From the NCBI RefSeq assembly GCF_024169655.1, contig NZ_JALJWV010000001.1:6120001-6184000 (forward strand): a stretch of 64,000 nucleotides of DNA. Direction: 5' to 3'. Each line of letters begins with the position of its first letter. Within the stretch, counting starts at the first letter, position 1. This document shows positions 53,297 to 62,657 of this stretch, one piece after another. A program made the translations under genes and the position numbers. The notes beneath the pieces were generated by a model. It searched no databases, was not told where the DNA came from, and was given only the letters and a program-made list of their open reading frames with translations. Source of the stretch: Pseudomonas marginalis (GTDB lineage: Bacteria; Pseudomonadota; Gammaproteobacteria; Pseudomonadales; Pseudomonadaceae).

Positions 53297-54127
53297 GTGC
53301 CTCTCTTGAAACTCAAACCGCTACTGGCCCTGGGCCTGACCATGCTGGCTGCCTCCACCCAAGCCTTCGGCGGTGCAACCCTGGACCGGGTTGAGCAAAA
53401 CCACGAATTGGTCGGCGTGCTGATGGAAAGCTACCCACCCTTCTCGTTCCTCAACGAGCAGAACCAGCTCGACGGTTTCGACGTTGACGTGGCCAAGGCC
53501 GTCGCGCAAAAACTCGGCGTGAAACTGCGCCTGGAGACCCCTTCCTGGGACGTGATCGCCGCCGGTCGCTGGAGCGGGCGTTACGACATTTGCATCTGCT
53601 CGATGACCCCAAGCAAGGCCCGCGCTGAAGTGTTCGACTTCCCGGTGGAGTACTACGCCTCGCCTGCGGTGATCGTGGTCAATGCCAAGGATGAGCGCAT
53701 CCACGGCGCCAAGGACCTGAGCGGCAAGAAAGTCGGCCTCACCAGCGCCTCCAGCTACGAGAGCTACCTGAACAAAAACCTGGTGATCGAAGGCGCCGAA
53801 GACACCCAACTGCAGTACCCGTTCGAGAACGTGCAGATTGCCCCCTACGACACCGACAACGTGGCCTTCCAGGACCTGGGCCTGGGCGCCGGTGTGCGCC
53901 TGGATGCGATCCTCACCAACCTGGTCACCGCCCAACCGCGCCTGAGCCAGGACAAGCGCTTCAAGCTGGCCGGCGAAGCGCTGTACGCCGAGCCCAACTC
54001 GGTGGCCATCGAAAAAGGCGACCCGCAGTGGGACAGCAAAGTGCGTGAAGTCTTCGCACAGCTGAAACAGGACGGCACCTTGAGCAAGTTGTCGCAAAAA
54101 TGGATCGGTGCCGACATCAGCCAATGA
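53297..54127 (+). CDS. periplasmic amino-acid-binding protein
   Basis: 276 residues from a GTG (a TTG three codons later is an alternative). Signal peptide (LKLKPLLALGLTMLAASTQA) and family 3 solute-binding domain (MESYPPFSFLNEQNQLDGFD VDVAKAVAQKLG ... WDVIAAGRWSGRYDICICSM). The ligand is likely a sulfur-containing or polar amino acid given the divergent methyltransferase (inference). Stop overlaps the permease start (ATGA at 54124-54127). Confidence 0.9.
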   Translation: MPLLKLKPLLALGLTMLAASTQAFGGATLDRVEQNHELVGVLMESYPPFSFLNEQNQLDGFDVDVAKAVAQKLGVKLRLETPSWDVIAAGRWSGRYDICICSMTPSKARAEVFDFPVEYYASPAVIVVNAKDERIHGAKDLSGKKVGLTSASSYESYLNKNLVIEGAEDTQLQYPFENVQIAPYDTDNVAFQDLGLGAGVRLDAILTNLVTAQPRLSQDKRFKLAGEALYAEPNSVAIEKGDPQWDSKVREVFAQLKQDGTLSKLSQKWIGADISQ

Positions 54128-54954
54128 CCGCACTCCCCACTCCGCCCAAGCCGCCGACAAGCGCGTCGCGACTACAGCGACTCTTCGGTTTTCGCACGCG
54201 CCTGTACCTGACCTGGGCCGCGCTGTTTTGCCTGTTCGCCAGTTTCTTCCTGAGCTTTGACCTGAAGTTCTCGATCATCCTCGACAAGCTGCCCAATCTG
54301 GTCGGCGTGCACCTGGCGCCCAACGGGTTTCTGCAAGGCGCGGCGCTGACCTTGTTCCTGTGCCTGTGCTCGATCGCGGCTTCGTCGGTACTGGGCTTTA
54401 TCACCGCCCTGGGGCGCCTGTCGAAAAGCGCGGTGGCCTTTGGCGTCGCGAGTTTCTATGCCTCGTTCTTTCGCGGTACGCCGCTGCTGATCCAGATCCT
54501 GCTGATCTATCTGGGCCTGCCGCAACTGGGCCTGGTGCCGGGCGCCATCGTCGCCGGGATCATCGCGCTGTCGCTGAACTACGGCGCCTACCTGAGCGAG
54601 ATCTTCCGCGCCGGCATCCTCGGCGTACCCCACGGCCAACGGGAAGCCGCCCTGGCCCTGGGCATGCGCGACAGTGCGATCTTCTGGCACGTCACCCTGC
54701 CCCAGGCCATGCGCACCATCGTCCCGCCCGCCACCAACCAGTTCATCTCAATGCTCAAGGACTCGTCCCTGATCTCGGTGATGGGCGTGTGGGAAGTGAT
54801 GTTCCTCGCGCAATCCTACGGCCGCTCCAGCTATCGCTATATCGAAATGCTTACCACGGCGGCGATCATTTACTGGGTGATGTCCCTCGGCCTGGAACTG
54901 ATCCAGGCGCGCATGGAGCGGCATTACGGCAAGGGGTATGTGCGACGGGGGTGA
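54124..54954 (+). CDS. amino-acid ABC transporter permease
   Basis: 276 residues from the ATG at 54124. His/Glu/Gln/Arg-type permease with five or six helices; the N-terminal ~40 residues are a proline-rich cytoplasmic tail. The EAA loop is QREAALALGMRDSAIFWHVTLPQAMRTIVP. No ATPase gene follows, so the importer is incomplete here and must use an ATPase from another locus. Confidence 0.92.
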   Translation: MTALPTPPKPPTSASRLQRLFGFRTRLYLTWAALFCLFASFFLSFDLKFSIILDKLPNLVGVHLAPNGFLQGAALTLFLCLCSIAASSVLGFITALGRLSKSAVAFGVASFYASFFRGTPLLIQILLIYLGLPQLGLVPGAIVAGIIALSLNYGAYLSEIFRAGILGVPHGQREAALALGMRDSAIFWHVTLPQAMRTIVPPATNQFISMLKDSSLISVMGVWEVMFLAQSYGRSSYRYIEMLTTAAIIYWVMSLGLELIQARMERHYGKGYVRRG

Positions 54955-54958
54955 GGAC

Positions 54959-55240
54959 TTAGTCATCCCACTCGCGACGCACCTTGACCACGCCCATCTG
55001 TAAACCAAAGGGGCGGAACACGGCGTTCAGCGATTTCAGGGTTTGATTGCCCTCGCCGTGTTCGATATGCACCAGGGTACGCACGGAAATCTTGCACATC
55101 TTGGCGAACTGGCTTTGGTGCAGGCCAGTGACTTCGGTGCGCAGGCGGCGCACGGCTTCGCCAATTGCAAGGGAACCGTCAGCCAGCCCCTGTTCGACAC
55201 GTTCGATTAACAGGGCGCGGGCATCCAGGGTAATGGTCAT
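54959..55240 (-). CDS. hipB: HipB-like antitoxin (XRE helix-turn-helix)
   Basis: 93 residues from the ATG at 55240. Central HTH (HQSQFAKMCKISVRTLVHIE HGEG, ~45-68) followed by the TLKSLNAVFRPFGLQMG segment usual in HipB-like proteins. Overlaps the stop of hipA (ATGA), with hipA first: the reverse of the E. coli hipBA order. Presumed to bind the four palindromes upstream of hipA and to neutralise HipA. Confidence 0.88.
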   Translation of the reverse strand: MTITLDARALLIERVEQGLADGSLAIGEAVRRLRTEVTGLHQSQFAKMCKISVRTLVHIEHGEGNQTLKSLNAVFRPFGLQMGVVKVRREWDD

Positions 55241-56571
55241 TTCAGCCCCCATTGCTTCAGACGCATGTCCAGTTTCCCCAACGGGACGCTGGGGTGGTTC
55301 AAGGTGACCGCTGGCAAACCGCCTGCAGCCAAGATGTCCGGCAGAGCTCGCAAGTGTTCGGCGTCTTGTCGCAGCCGCTCAAAACTTTGCTCAGGGTCAA
55401 TAATCTCGGCCAGTGCATCGCAGACCCCTCGCCAATTGATATCACCTGCCACTTCCAGCGCTTTGGGCCACTTGGTCGTTCGGGTAACGCCCTCGGCATC
55501 CATCACCATGGGGGCCAAGTCATAAATCGGCGCCAGACGCAGAGAGTCGGTACCTCGGATGATCGACATATTTCGCCCGTGGTTATCCGAGTTACCCAAC
55601 ACCTTGTTCAACAGGTCTCGGCGTAGGTACTCCGCAACCAGATCGGCAACCTGCTCTTCTTGCCCAACCGCGCGCCATTGATTCACCAGCAGTCTGATCA
55701 CCTCAAGATGATCCATGTAACTGCCAGGCGTCGTCACTCCCGCCAAGGAATAAATCGACTCAACGGCCAATCGTTCGACACCGGCGTTACTGATCTTGCG
55801 ATCGAAGCGGTGCATCCAAAGGCTCGGCTTGGTGGCCTCTTCCAATGCCAGCCCTTCTGCACCCACCGTCTCGATTCCCAGGACCTGAAGTGCTCTGTAA
55901 TAGTGGTATTCACTTCTCAGGATGTCTTGATCATTCTGGGTCGCCTGGTTACGTGCGAACTTGATAAACCAATGTTGGGTAACCTCGGCATCGTTCAGGG
56001 TAGCGTCCGGGTACAGCAAGCCATCAGCATTCTGCGTCATCAACAGTTTCGGAGCCTCACCGCCCGCGCCCGTTGCCCCGCCGATTGCCGCGCCTTGTTC
56101 ATAGGCATATTCCAGAAAGCTGTTATCGCGGTTGATCACTTCCCGACGAGGAAAACCAATCGGTGCGGTACCGTCCAGTGCCTGCACGGATTCCTTGACC
56201 CGCATATGGCCAATGGGGGCCGGCGTACTGCGACCCAGTAAAAACAAATCGGTACTGACGCCCTCCGGCCTCTCGTGGCCGATACGGCTCATCAAAGAAC
56301 GCTTAGCCGCCCCTGCCGGTGCAATATCGTGCAAAAAAGCAGGCGCTTTCTTGAGAACCGCAACATCCCACTCCAGTGGAAACCGCGCACTGACAGATTT
56401 GGAAAAAGGCAATCGGACAGCGTCCAGGTTATCGACTAGATAATCCTGTCGATAATGAAACCTGCAAGGTCCATCAAAACCCTTTTCAGGCTCCGAGAAC
56501 TCCAACCGCATAGCGTCACGCCAATGACCAGCGGTGAAAATCTGCAGTATCAAAGAGTAGGTCGTTTCCAT
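55237..56571 (-). CDS. hipA: HipA-like Ser/Thr kinase toxin
   Basis: About 444 residues from the ATG at 56569-56571 (another ATG two codons earlier). Kinase features: ATP/activation segment GGATGAGGEAPKLLM (~166-180), the lysine in WFIKFAR, catalytic loop GNSDNHGRN (~328-336, Asp331) and metal-binding D353 in APIYDLAPM. All key residues look intact, so it should be active. HipA kinases phosphorylate tRNA synthetases or other targets and induce dormancy. The base composition is somewhat AT-richer than the flanks. Coupled to hipB downstream. Confidence 0.88.
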   Translation of the reverse strand: METTYSLILQIFTAGHWRDAMRLEFSEPEKGFDGPCRFHYRQDYLVDNLDAVRLPFSKSVSARFPLEWDVAVLKKAPAFLHDIAPAGAAKRSLMSRIGHERPEGVSTDLFLLGRSTPAPIGHMRVKESVQALDGTAPIGFPRREVINRDNSFLEYAYEQGAAIGGATGAGGEAPKLLMTQNADGLLYPDATLNDAEVTQHWFIKFARNQATQNDQDILRSEYHYYRALQVLGIETVGAEGLALEEATKPSLWMHRFDRKISNAGVERLAVESIYSLAGVTTPGSYMDHLEVIRLLVNQWRAVGQEEQVADLVAEYLRRDLLNKVLGNSDNHGRNMSIIRGTDSLRLAPIYDLAPMVMDAEGVTRTTKWPKALEVAGDINWRGVCDALAEIIDPEQSFERLRQDAEHLRALPDILAAGGLPAVTLNHPSVPLGKLDMRLKQWGLK

Positions 56572-56572
56572 C

Positions 56573-56711
56573 TGCATTTAAGTGCACCTGGCAAGCAATG
56601 TTCGGGACGCGTACTGCAATATAGTGCATTTCCCGCTCAGCAGATGACCAGATTTACGCATTAAAATGCATTTGTACCGCCAGAATTAATCTAAAAATGC
56701 ATTTTAATGCA
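56573..56711. promoter_or_regulatory. four evenly spaced 14-bp palindromic operators upstream of hipA
   Basis: TGCATTTAAGTGCA (56573), TGCAATATAGTGCA (56615), CGCATTAAAATGCA (56657) and TGCATTTTAATGCA (56698), with centre-to-centre steps of 42, 42 and 41 bases, about four helical turns. The first overlaps the possible hipA start codons. Consensus TGCAWTNNARTGCA. Presumed HipB or HipAB binding sites for cooperative repression. Confidence 0.8.
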
Positions 56712-56870
56712 AATGAGATAGCCATTTATCCTGTCGCGGACAAAGCCCGATGCGTTTTTAATCGCACCGCACTAGAGACAACTCCCGCAAACCAGGGGTC
56801 GAGAGCCTGACAGTTATCGCCCCGCTATCTCGCTAAATTTCCGGCCTCATTCATCAGAGGTTGGGATCAC

Positions 56871-58163
56871 ATGTCCTTTACACACCAACGACTTGCACTT
56901 GTCATGGCGCTTGCGATCAGCGCCGCCAGCCTTCAACACGCTCAGGCGCGGGGCGATATCGAATACCGGCCGTATCATTTCCAACCCTATGACGCGCTTG
57001 ATGCTGAGTGGGCCGACGTGTCGCCTGAAAAAGCCGAACCCATCGACGGTTACCTCACTGGGCAAGCCACCACGCACAATGGCCTGCAGCTCGCCAAGGC
57101 CCTGGAGCCCGCGCTGGTTCAATTGCTGGAGTCCGGCGAACTGACCTCCGAACAAATCAAAGAACTGGAGAAGTTCGCCGACGCGCTGACCAAGCAGCCC
57201 GGCGGCATCGGCGCGGCCCTTGAGCAATTGGCCGCCAGCCAGAACGCCAACCTCGCGGCCGCGACCCAGAACACCACACAGCAACTGAGCACCCAACTGC
57301 TGTCGGTCCTGCGCAGCCTGCCCGCCGACGACGCTGGCCACTTCTGGGTGCAAAGCCTGGGCAACGACGGCACGCTCGACAAAAAAGCCGGCAGCGCCGG
57401 TCTGAAACATGGCACTCAAGGCTTGTTGCTGGGTGCCGACTGGGCGCTGGACCACGCCTGGCGTGTCGGTGTGATGGGGGCCAAATCCAGCAGCAAACTG
57501 GATGCCCAGCGCTTTTCCGCCGACCTCGACAGCTGGCACCTGGGCGGCTATGCCGTGCGTCAGGACGGCCCGTTGGCCCTGCGCCTGGGAGCGATCTACA
57601 GCAGCCATGACGGGCAGAACAAGCGCAGCGTCAAGCTGCTCGATTACACCGAGCAGCTCAGGGCCAATTACAACGCCAACAGCCAAACCGTCTTCTCCGA
57701 AATGGGCTACCAATTGGGCACTGCGGATTTGAGCGTGGAACCCTTCGCCGGCCTCGGCTACCAGCGCTATCACCGCGATGGTTTCAAGGAGCGGGGTGGC
57801 CTGACCGCGCTGAACGTCGGCTCGCAAAACCAGCAGAATCTGAGCAGCACTTTCGGCCTGCGCCTGGCGTCGCTGTATCGGTTCGATAATCAGATGACCC
57901 TGACACCCCACCTCAGCACCCACTGGAAACACCTGTACGGCGACGTCGACAGCCAGGTCCGCCAATCCTTTCGCGTTACGCCGGGGCTGATGGACGACTT
58001 CACCATCCAGGGCACGTCGCTGGACCGCGACAGCCTGAACGTCCGAGCCGGCCTGGACCTCGCACTCTCGCCGCAACACACCGTGGGCCTGACCTACGCC
58101 AGCGAAACAGGCAACCATAGCCGCAACCAGGGCCTGATGGGCCAATGGCAAATGCGGTTCTGA
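56871..58163 (+). CDS. outer-membrane autotransporter-type beta-barrel protein without passenger
   Basis: 430 residues. Signal peptide (MSFTHQRLALVMALAISAAS LQHAQA), a short helical region (~30-155: Glu/Leu/Ala-rich, TSEQIKELEKFADAL), then an autotransporter beta-domain (~160-430) with alternating polar/aromatic strands (HFWVQSLGNDGTL, QGLLLGADWALDHAWRVGVM) and a C-terminal aromatic residue (QWQMRF). No long passenger; either a reduced autotransporter or a stand-alone barrel with a helical periplasmic/surface part. Not part of the hip unit: opposite strand and higher GC. Confidence 0.82.
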   Translation: MSFTHQRLALVMALAISAASLQHAQARGDIEYRPYHFQPYDALDAEWADVSPEKAEPIDGYLTGQATTHNGLQLAKALEPALVQLLESGELTSEQIKELEKFADALTKQPGGIGAALEQLAASQNANLAAATQNTTQQLSTQLLSVLRSLPADDAGHFWVQSLGNDGTLDKKAGSAGLKHGTQGLLLGADWALDHAWRVGVMGAKSSSKLDAQRFSADLDSWHLGGYAVRQDGPLALRLGAIYSSHDGQNKRSVKLLDYTEQLRANYNANSQTVFSEMGYQLGTADLSVEPFAGLGYQRYHRDGFKERGGLTALNVGSQNQQNLSSTFGLRLASLYRFDNQMTLTPHLSTHWKHLYGDVDSQVRQSFRVTPGLMDDFTIQGTSLDRDSLNVRAGLDLALSPQHTVGLTYASETGNHSRNQGLMGQWQMRF

Positions 58164-58194
58164 CCCCACGCTGCGCGCCGGCCAAATTGCACGC

Positions 58195-58220
58195 GAAAAA
58201 AAGGGGAGCACCTGCTCCCC
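58195..58220 (-). terminator. Rho-independent terminator after pycB
   Basis: GGGGAGCA (58203-58210) pairs with TGCTCCCC (58213-58220); on the minus strand a run of seven T follows. It lies ~30 bases past the pycB stop. Confidence 0.9.
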
Positions 58221-58251
58221 CGAGGATTAAGCGGTAGTGTCGAAGGCTGGA

Positions 58252-60060
58252 TCAGCCTTCGATTTCAATCAGGATTTCGCCAGGGTTGACCCGGTCGCCC
58301 TTGGCCACGTGAACGGCGGTCACCTTGCCGGCAATCGCTGCCTGCACTTCGGTTTCCATCTTCATCGCTTCAGTAATCAGCACCGCCTGGCCGGCCTTGA
58401 CCACGTCGCCTGGCTTGACCAGCACGTCGACGATATTGCCCGGCATCGTGGTGCTCACATGGCCTGGCTCGGTGGCTTGCTTGCGCTTGCTGCCGCCACC
58501 GCTGACGAACTCGTTGAGCGGTTCGAACACCACTTCTTCGGGCATGCCGTCGATGGACAGGTAGAAGTGACGCTTGCCTTCAGCCTTCACGCCAACACCG
58601 GTGATGTCGACGCGGTAGCTTTCGCCGTGGACGTCGATGACGAACTCGGTCGGTACGCCTTCGCCACCGACACGGGCCACGCCGCCGGCTTCCGGGATCG
58701 GCAGCAGCACTTCAGGGGTGAGGGTGCCGGCGTCGCGTTCTTCGAGGAACTTGCGGCCAATGTCCGGGAACATGGCGTAGGTCAGCACGTCCTCTTCAGA
58801 TTTGGCCAACGCACCGATTTCACCGCGCAGCCTGGTCATTTCCGGCTTGAGCAGGTCGGCCGGGCGCACGTCGATCACGTCTTCGCTGCCGATGGCCTGG
58901 CGACGCAGTTGCTCGTTCACCGTGCCCGGCGCTTTGCCGTAGCCGCCTTGCAGGTAGAGTTTCACTTCGTTGGTGATGGTCTTGTAGCGCGTGCCAGCCA
59001 GCACGTTGAAGAACGCCTGGGTGCCGACGATTTGCGAGGTCGGGGTGACCAGCGGCGGGAAGCCCAAGTCTTCACGCACCCGTGGGATTTCAGCCAGCAC
59101 TTCGCCCATGCGGTTGAGTGCGCCCTGCTCTTTGAGCTGGTTGGCCAGGTTGGAAATCATCCCGCCCGGCACCTGGTTGACTTGCACACGGGTGTCGACC
59201 GAGGTGAATTCGCTTTCAAACTGGTGATACTTCTTACGCACGGCATAGAAGTACAGGCCGATTTCCTGCAACAGTTCCAGGTCGAGGCCGGTGTCGAATT
59301 CGCTGCCTTTCAGGGCGGCGACCATCGACTCGGTACCTGGGTGGCTGGTGCCCCAGGCGAAGCTGGAGATAGCGGTGTCGATGTGGTCGGCACCGTTTTC
59401 GATGGCCTTGAGTTGGCACATCGCGGCCAAACCCGCCGTGTCGTGCGAGTGGATGAACACCGGCAGGCTCTGCTCGGCTTTCAGCGCCTTGACCAACTCG
59501 CCAGTGGCATACGGCGTCAGCAGGCCAGCCATGTCCTTGATCGCCACCGAGTCGCAACCCATGGACTCCATTTGCTTGGCCTGGGCCACAAACGCGTCGA
59601 TGGTGTGTACCGGGCTGGTGGTGTAAGCAATGGTGCCCTGGGCATGTTTGCCAGCGGCTTTGACCGCTTCGATGGCCACACGCAGGTTACGCACGTCGTT
59701 CATCGCGTCGAAGATGCGGAACACGTCGATACCGTTGACGGCGGCCTTGGCGACGAAGGCTTTGACCACGTCGTCGCTGTAGTGGCGGTAGCCCAGCAGG
59801 TTCTGGCCGCGCAGCAGCATTTGCAGGCGCGTGTTAGGCAACGCGGCGCGCAGTTTGCGCAGGCGCTCCCACGGGTCTTCTTTCAGAAAGCGCACGCAGG
59901 CGTCGAAGGTCGCGCCGCCCCAGACTTCCAGGGACCAGTAGCCGACTTGGTCGAGCTTGTCGCAGATCGGCAGCATGTCTTCGGTGCGCATGCGGGTGGC
60001 CAGCAACGATTGGTGAGCGTCGCGCAGGATGGTGTCGGTGACAAAGATCTTCTTGCTCAT
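58252..60060 (-). CDS. pycB: pyruvate carboxylase subunit B (oxaloacetate-decarboxylase-alpha-like)
   Basis: 602 residues from the ATG at 60060. Carboxyltransferase domain with TDTILRDAHQSLLATRM at the N-terminus, RGQNLLGYRHY and HSHDTAG; a C-terminal biotin-carboxyl-carrier domain with the biotinylated Lys567 in EAMKME. Together with PycA it makes oxaloacetate from pyruvate. Family members are often labelled oadA, but no membrane decarboxylase subunits are present here. Eleven bases separate it from pycA. Confidence 0.93.
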   Translation of the reverse strand: MSKKIFVTDTILRDAHQSLLATRMRTEDMLPICDKLDQVGYWSLEVWGGATFDACVRFLKEDPWERLRKLRAALPNTRLQMLLRGQNLLGYRHYSDDVVKAFVAKAAVNGIDVFRIFDAMNDVRNLRVAIEAVKAAGKHAQGTIAYTTSPVHTIDAFVAQAKQMESMGCDSVAIKDMAGLLTPYATGELVKALKAEQSLPVFIHSHDTAGLAAMCQLKAIENGADHIDTAISSFAWGTSHPGTESMVAALKGSEFDTGLDLELLQEIGLYFYAVRKKYHQFESEFTSVDTRVQVNQVPGGMISNLANQLKEQGALNRMGEVLAEIPRVREDLGFPPLVTPTSQIVGTQAFFNVLAGTRYKTITNEVKLYLQGGYGKAPGTVNEQLRRQAIGSEDVIDVRPADLLKPEMTRLRGEIGALAKSEEDVLTYAMFPDIGRKFLEERDAGTLTPEVLLPIPEAGGVARVGGEGVPTEFVIDVHGESYRVDITGVGVKAEGKRHFYLSIDGMPEEVVFEPLNEFVSGGGSKRKQATEPGHVSTTMPGNIVDVLVKPGDVVKAGQAVLITEAMKMETEVQAAIAGKVTAVHVAKGDRVNPGEILIEIEG

Positions 60061-60071
60061 TGTTATATTCC

Positions 60072-61487
60072 TCACAGGCCTGCGTGGGCGGCGATGGCGG
60101 CGGCGATGGCCAGGGCCAGCTCTTCGGGTTTGCGCTTGATCGAGTAGTTGGTCAGCTCAGGGTGGCTTTCCACAAAACTGGTGTTGAACTGGCCGCTGCG
60201 GAATTCCGGGTTGCGCAGGATTTCCTGGTAGTAGGCGGCGGTGGTTTTCACGCCTTGCAGGCGCATGTCATCCAGGGCACGCAAGCCACGGTCCATGGCT
60301 TCTTCCCAGGTCAACGCCCACACCACCAGTTTCAGGCACATGGAGTCGTAGAACGGCGGGATGGTGTAGCCGGTATAGATCGCCGTGTCGGTGCGCACGC
60401 CGGGGCCGCCGGGCGCGTAATAGCGGGTGATCTTACCGAAGCTCGGCAGGAAGTTGTTCTTCGGGTCTTCGGCGTTGATCCGGAACTGCAACGCAAAACC
60501 ACGGTGCTGGATGTCTTCCTGCTTCACCGACAGCGGCAGGCCCGAGGCGATGCGGATCTGCTCGCGAACGATGTCGATCCCGGTGATTTCTTCGGTGATG
60601 GTGTGTTCCACCTGCACCCGGGTGTTCATCTCCATGAAGTACACCTCGCCCTCGGCGAGCAGGAACTCCACGGTACCGGCGTTCTCGTAGCCCACGGCCT
60701 TGGCCGCGCGCACCGACAGGTCGCCGATGTAGGCGCGCTGTTCAGGGGTCAGTTGCGGGCTCGGGGCGATTTCGATGAGCTTCTGGTTGCGGCGCTGGAT
60801 CGAGCAATCGCGCTCGAACAGATGCACCACGTTGCCAAAGCTGTCACCGAGGATCTGCGCTTCGATGTGCTTGGGGTTGACGATGCATTTTTCCAGGAAC
60901 ACTTCCGCCGAACCGAAGGCCTTGGTGGCTTCGGAAATCACACGCGGGAAGGCTTGCTCCAATTCTTCGCGGCTGTTGCAACGACGAATGCCGCGACCGC
61001 CGCCACCGGAGGTGGCCTTGAGCATCACCGGGTAACCGATGCGGTCGCCTTCGACGAGGGCTTCGGCGATGTCGGCGACGTTGCCTTCCGTACCGGGAGT
61101 GACCGGTACGCCGGCCTTGATCATGCTGCGGCGCGCTTCGGTCTTGTCACCCATGCGGCGAATCACTTCCGCCGATGGACCGATGAATTTAATCCCACGT
61201 TCGGCGCAAATGTCCGCCAATTCGGCGTTTTCCGACAGGAAGCCGTAACCAGGGTGCAATGCATCGCAACCGGTTTCCACGGCCAGGTTCACCAGCTTGC
61301 GCGGGTTCAGGTAACCGGCCAGGGGCTCGGTCCCGATGCTGTGGGCCTCGTCGGCACGCTTGACGTGCAACGCGTGGCGGTCGGCGTCGGAATAGACCGC
61401 GACCGAGCGAATGCCCATCTCGGCGCACGCACGCACGATTCGGACGGCAATTTCACCACGGTTGGCGATCAGGATCTTTTTTATCAC
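60072..61487 (-). CDS. pycA: pyruvate carboxylase subunit A (biotin carboxylase)
   Basis: 471 residues. Biotin-carboxylase N-domain (KKILIANRGEIAVRIVRACA), ATP-grasp glycine loop GGGGRGIRRC and the EMNTRVQVEHTITEEITGID motif. Carboxylates the biotin of PycB. First gene of pycAB, divergent from the LysR gene pycR across 195 bases. Confidence 0.95.
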   Translation of the reverse strand: MIKKILIANRGEIAVRIVRACAEMGIRSVAVYSDADRHALHVKRADEAHSIGTEPLAGYLNPRKLVNLAVETGCDALHPGYGFLSENAELADICAERGIKFIGPSAEVIRRMGDKTEARRSMIKAGVPVTPGTEGNVADIAEALVEGDRIGYPVMLKATSGGGGRGIRRCNSREELEQAFPRVISEATKAFGSAEVFLEKCIVNPKHIEAQILGDSFGNVVHLFERDCSIQRRNQKLIEIAPSPQLTPEQRAYIGDLSVRAAKAVGYENAGTVEFLLAEGEVYFMEMNTRVQVEHTITEEITGIDIVREQIRIASGLPLSVKQEDIQHRGFALQFRINAEDPKNNFLPSFGKITRYYAPGGPGVRTDTAIYTGYTIPPFYDSMCLKLVVWALTWEEAMDRGLRALDDMRLQGVKTTAAYYQEILRNPEFRSGQFNTSFVESHPELTNYSIKRKPEELALAIAAAIAAHAGL

Positions 61488-61682
61488 TTGGAAATTCCCT
61501 TGAGCCGATTGCTGCGTTCTTCGACCCGCTAGACTCAGGTCGGCGCGTGACTAAATGTTTCAAGCCAGTCGCGAGACACACACTAAGCCCGTTGAGGGAT
61601 TAACAAAAATCAATAATTATTGGGTTGTGCATAAGTAAAGACTTATAGTTGGTCGATTGGACGCGACCGGGGGCTTTAAAAA

Positions 61683-62657
61683 ATGCGTAAGTCATTGATG
61701 AGGCTGACATTACGTCAACTGCAGATTTTCAATGAAGTGTGCGATTTGCGCTCCTACAGCCGTGCGGCTGAGGAAATGTCCCTCACCCAGCCGGCCGTTA
61801 GCCTACAGATTCGCCAGTTGGAAGAGCTGATCGGCCAGCCACTGTTCGATTACGTCGGCAAGAAGCTCTACATGACCGAGGCGGCAGAAGCCCTGCAACG
61901 GGCCAGCCGCGATATTTTCGGGCGCCTGGAAAACCTCGATATGCAGTTGTCGGACATGCAAGGCTCGCTGCAGGGTCAGTTGAAACTGGCGGTGGAATCC
62001 AGCGCCAAGTACTTCGTGCCGCACCTGTTCGCCGCGTTCAAGCGCCTGCATCCGGAGGTGCAATTGCATCTGACGGTGGTCAACCGCGCCCAAGTGATCC
62101 GCCGACTGTCGGACAACCGTGACGACCTGGTGATCATGTCCATGGTGCCTCAGGACATGGGCCTCGAATTCCTGCCATTCCTCAACAATCCGATTGTCGC
62201 CGTGGCGCCGCCCGACCACCCCTTGAGCCTGCAAGGACCGCTGCGCCTGAAAGACCTGGAGCCTTACACGCTGCTGCTGCGCGAACCGGGCTCCGGCACG
62301 CGGCTGGCGTGCGAGGAATACTTCAAGGAAAAACGCGTGCACTTCACCCAGACGGTGGACGTTGCCTCCGCCGAGGCACAGCGTGAGTGTGTGGTGGCAG
62401 GGCTAGGCGTGGCCTTGTTGACGCGCCACGCCCTGAACCTGGAACTGGCCACCGGCGGGCTCAAGGAGCTGCCGGTGGAAGAACTGCCGCTGTACCGCAG
62501 TTGGTGCCTGGTGCAGGCCAAGGCCAAGCGCCTGTCACCGGTGGCCCATGCGTTCCTGGGCTTTATCCGCAGCGAGCGGGTGCAGATCAGCGCGCTGGCT
62601 GAGCGCTTCGCTGGGCAGCCGCGGGTGCCTGCCAGTGCAGTTCCGGGTAGTCCGTGA
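61683..62657 (+). CDS. pycR: LysR-family regulator next to pycAB (PycR)
   Basis: 324 residues; a later ATG at 61698 is also possible. N-terminal HTH (LRQLQIFNEVCDLRSYSRAA EEMSLTQPAVSLQIRQLEE) and CbbR-like ligand domain (~95-300). Divergent from pycA, as PycR (PA5437) is in P. aeruginosa by my recollection; likely regulates pyruvate carboxylase and central metabolism. Its 3' end overlaps the convergent small gene at 62587-62784 by 71 bases. Confidence 0.9.
   Translation: MRKSLMRLTLRQLQIFNEVCDLRSYSRAAEEMSLTQPAVSLQIRQLEELIGQPLFDYVGKKLYMTEAAEALQRASRDIFGRLENLDMQLSDMQGSLQGQLKLAVESSAKYFVPHLFAAFKRLHPEVQLHLTVVNRAQVIRRLSDNRDDLVIMSMVPQDMGLEFLPFLNNPIVAVAPPDHPLSLQGPLRLKDLEPYTLLLREPGSGTRLACEEYFKEKRVHFTQTVDVASAEAQRECVVAGLGVALLTRHALNLELATGGLKELPVEELPLYRSWCLVQAKAKRLSPVAHAFLGFIRSERVQISALAERFAGQPRVPASAVPGSP

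Noticed and set aside
58252..61487. Calling the biotin enzyme a Na+-pumping oxaloacetate decarboxylase
   Set aside because: No beta or gamma membrane subunit is present; a biotin carboxylase gene is coupled instead, so two-subunit pyruvate carboxylase fits better.
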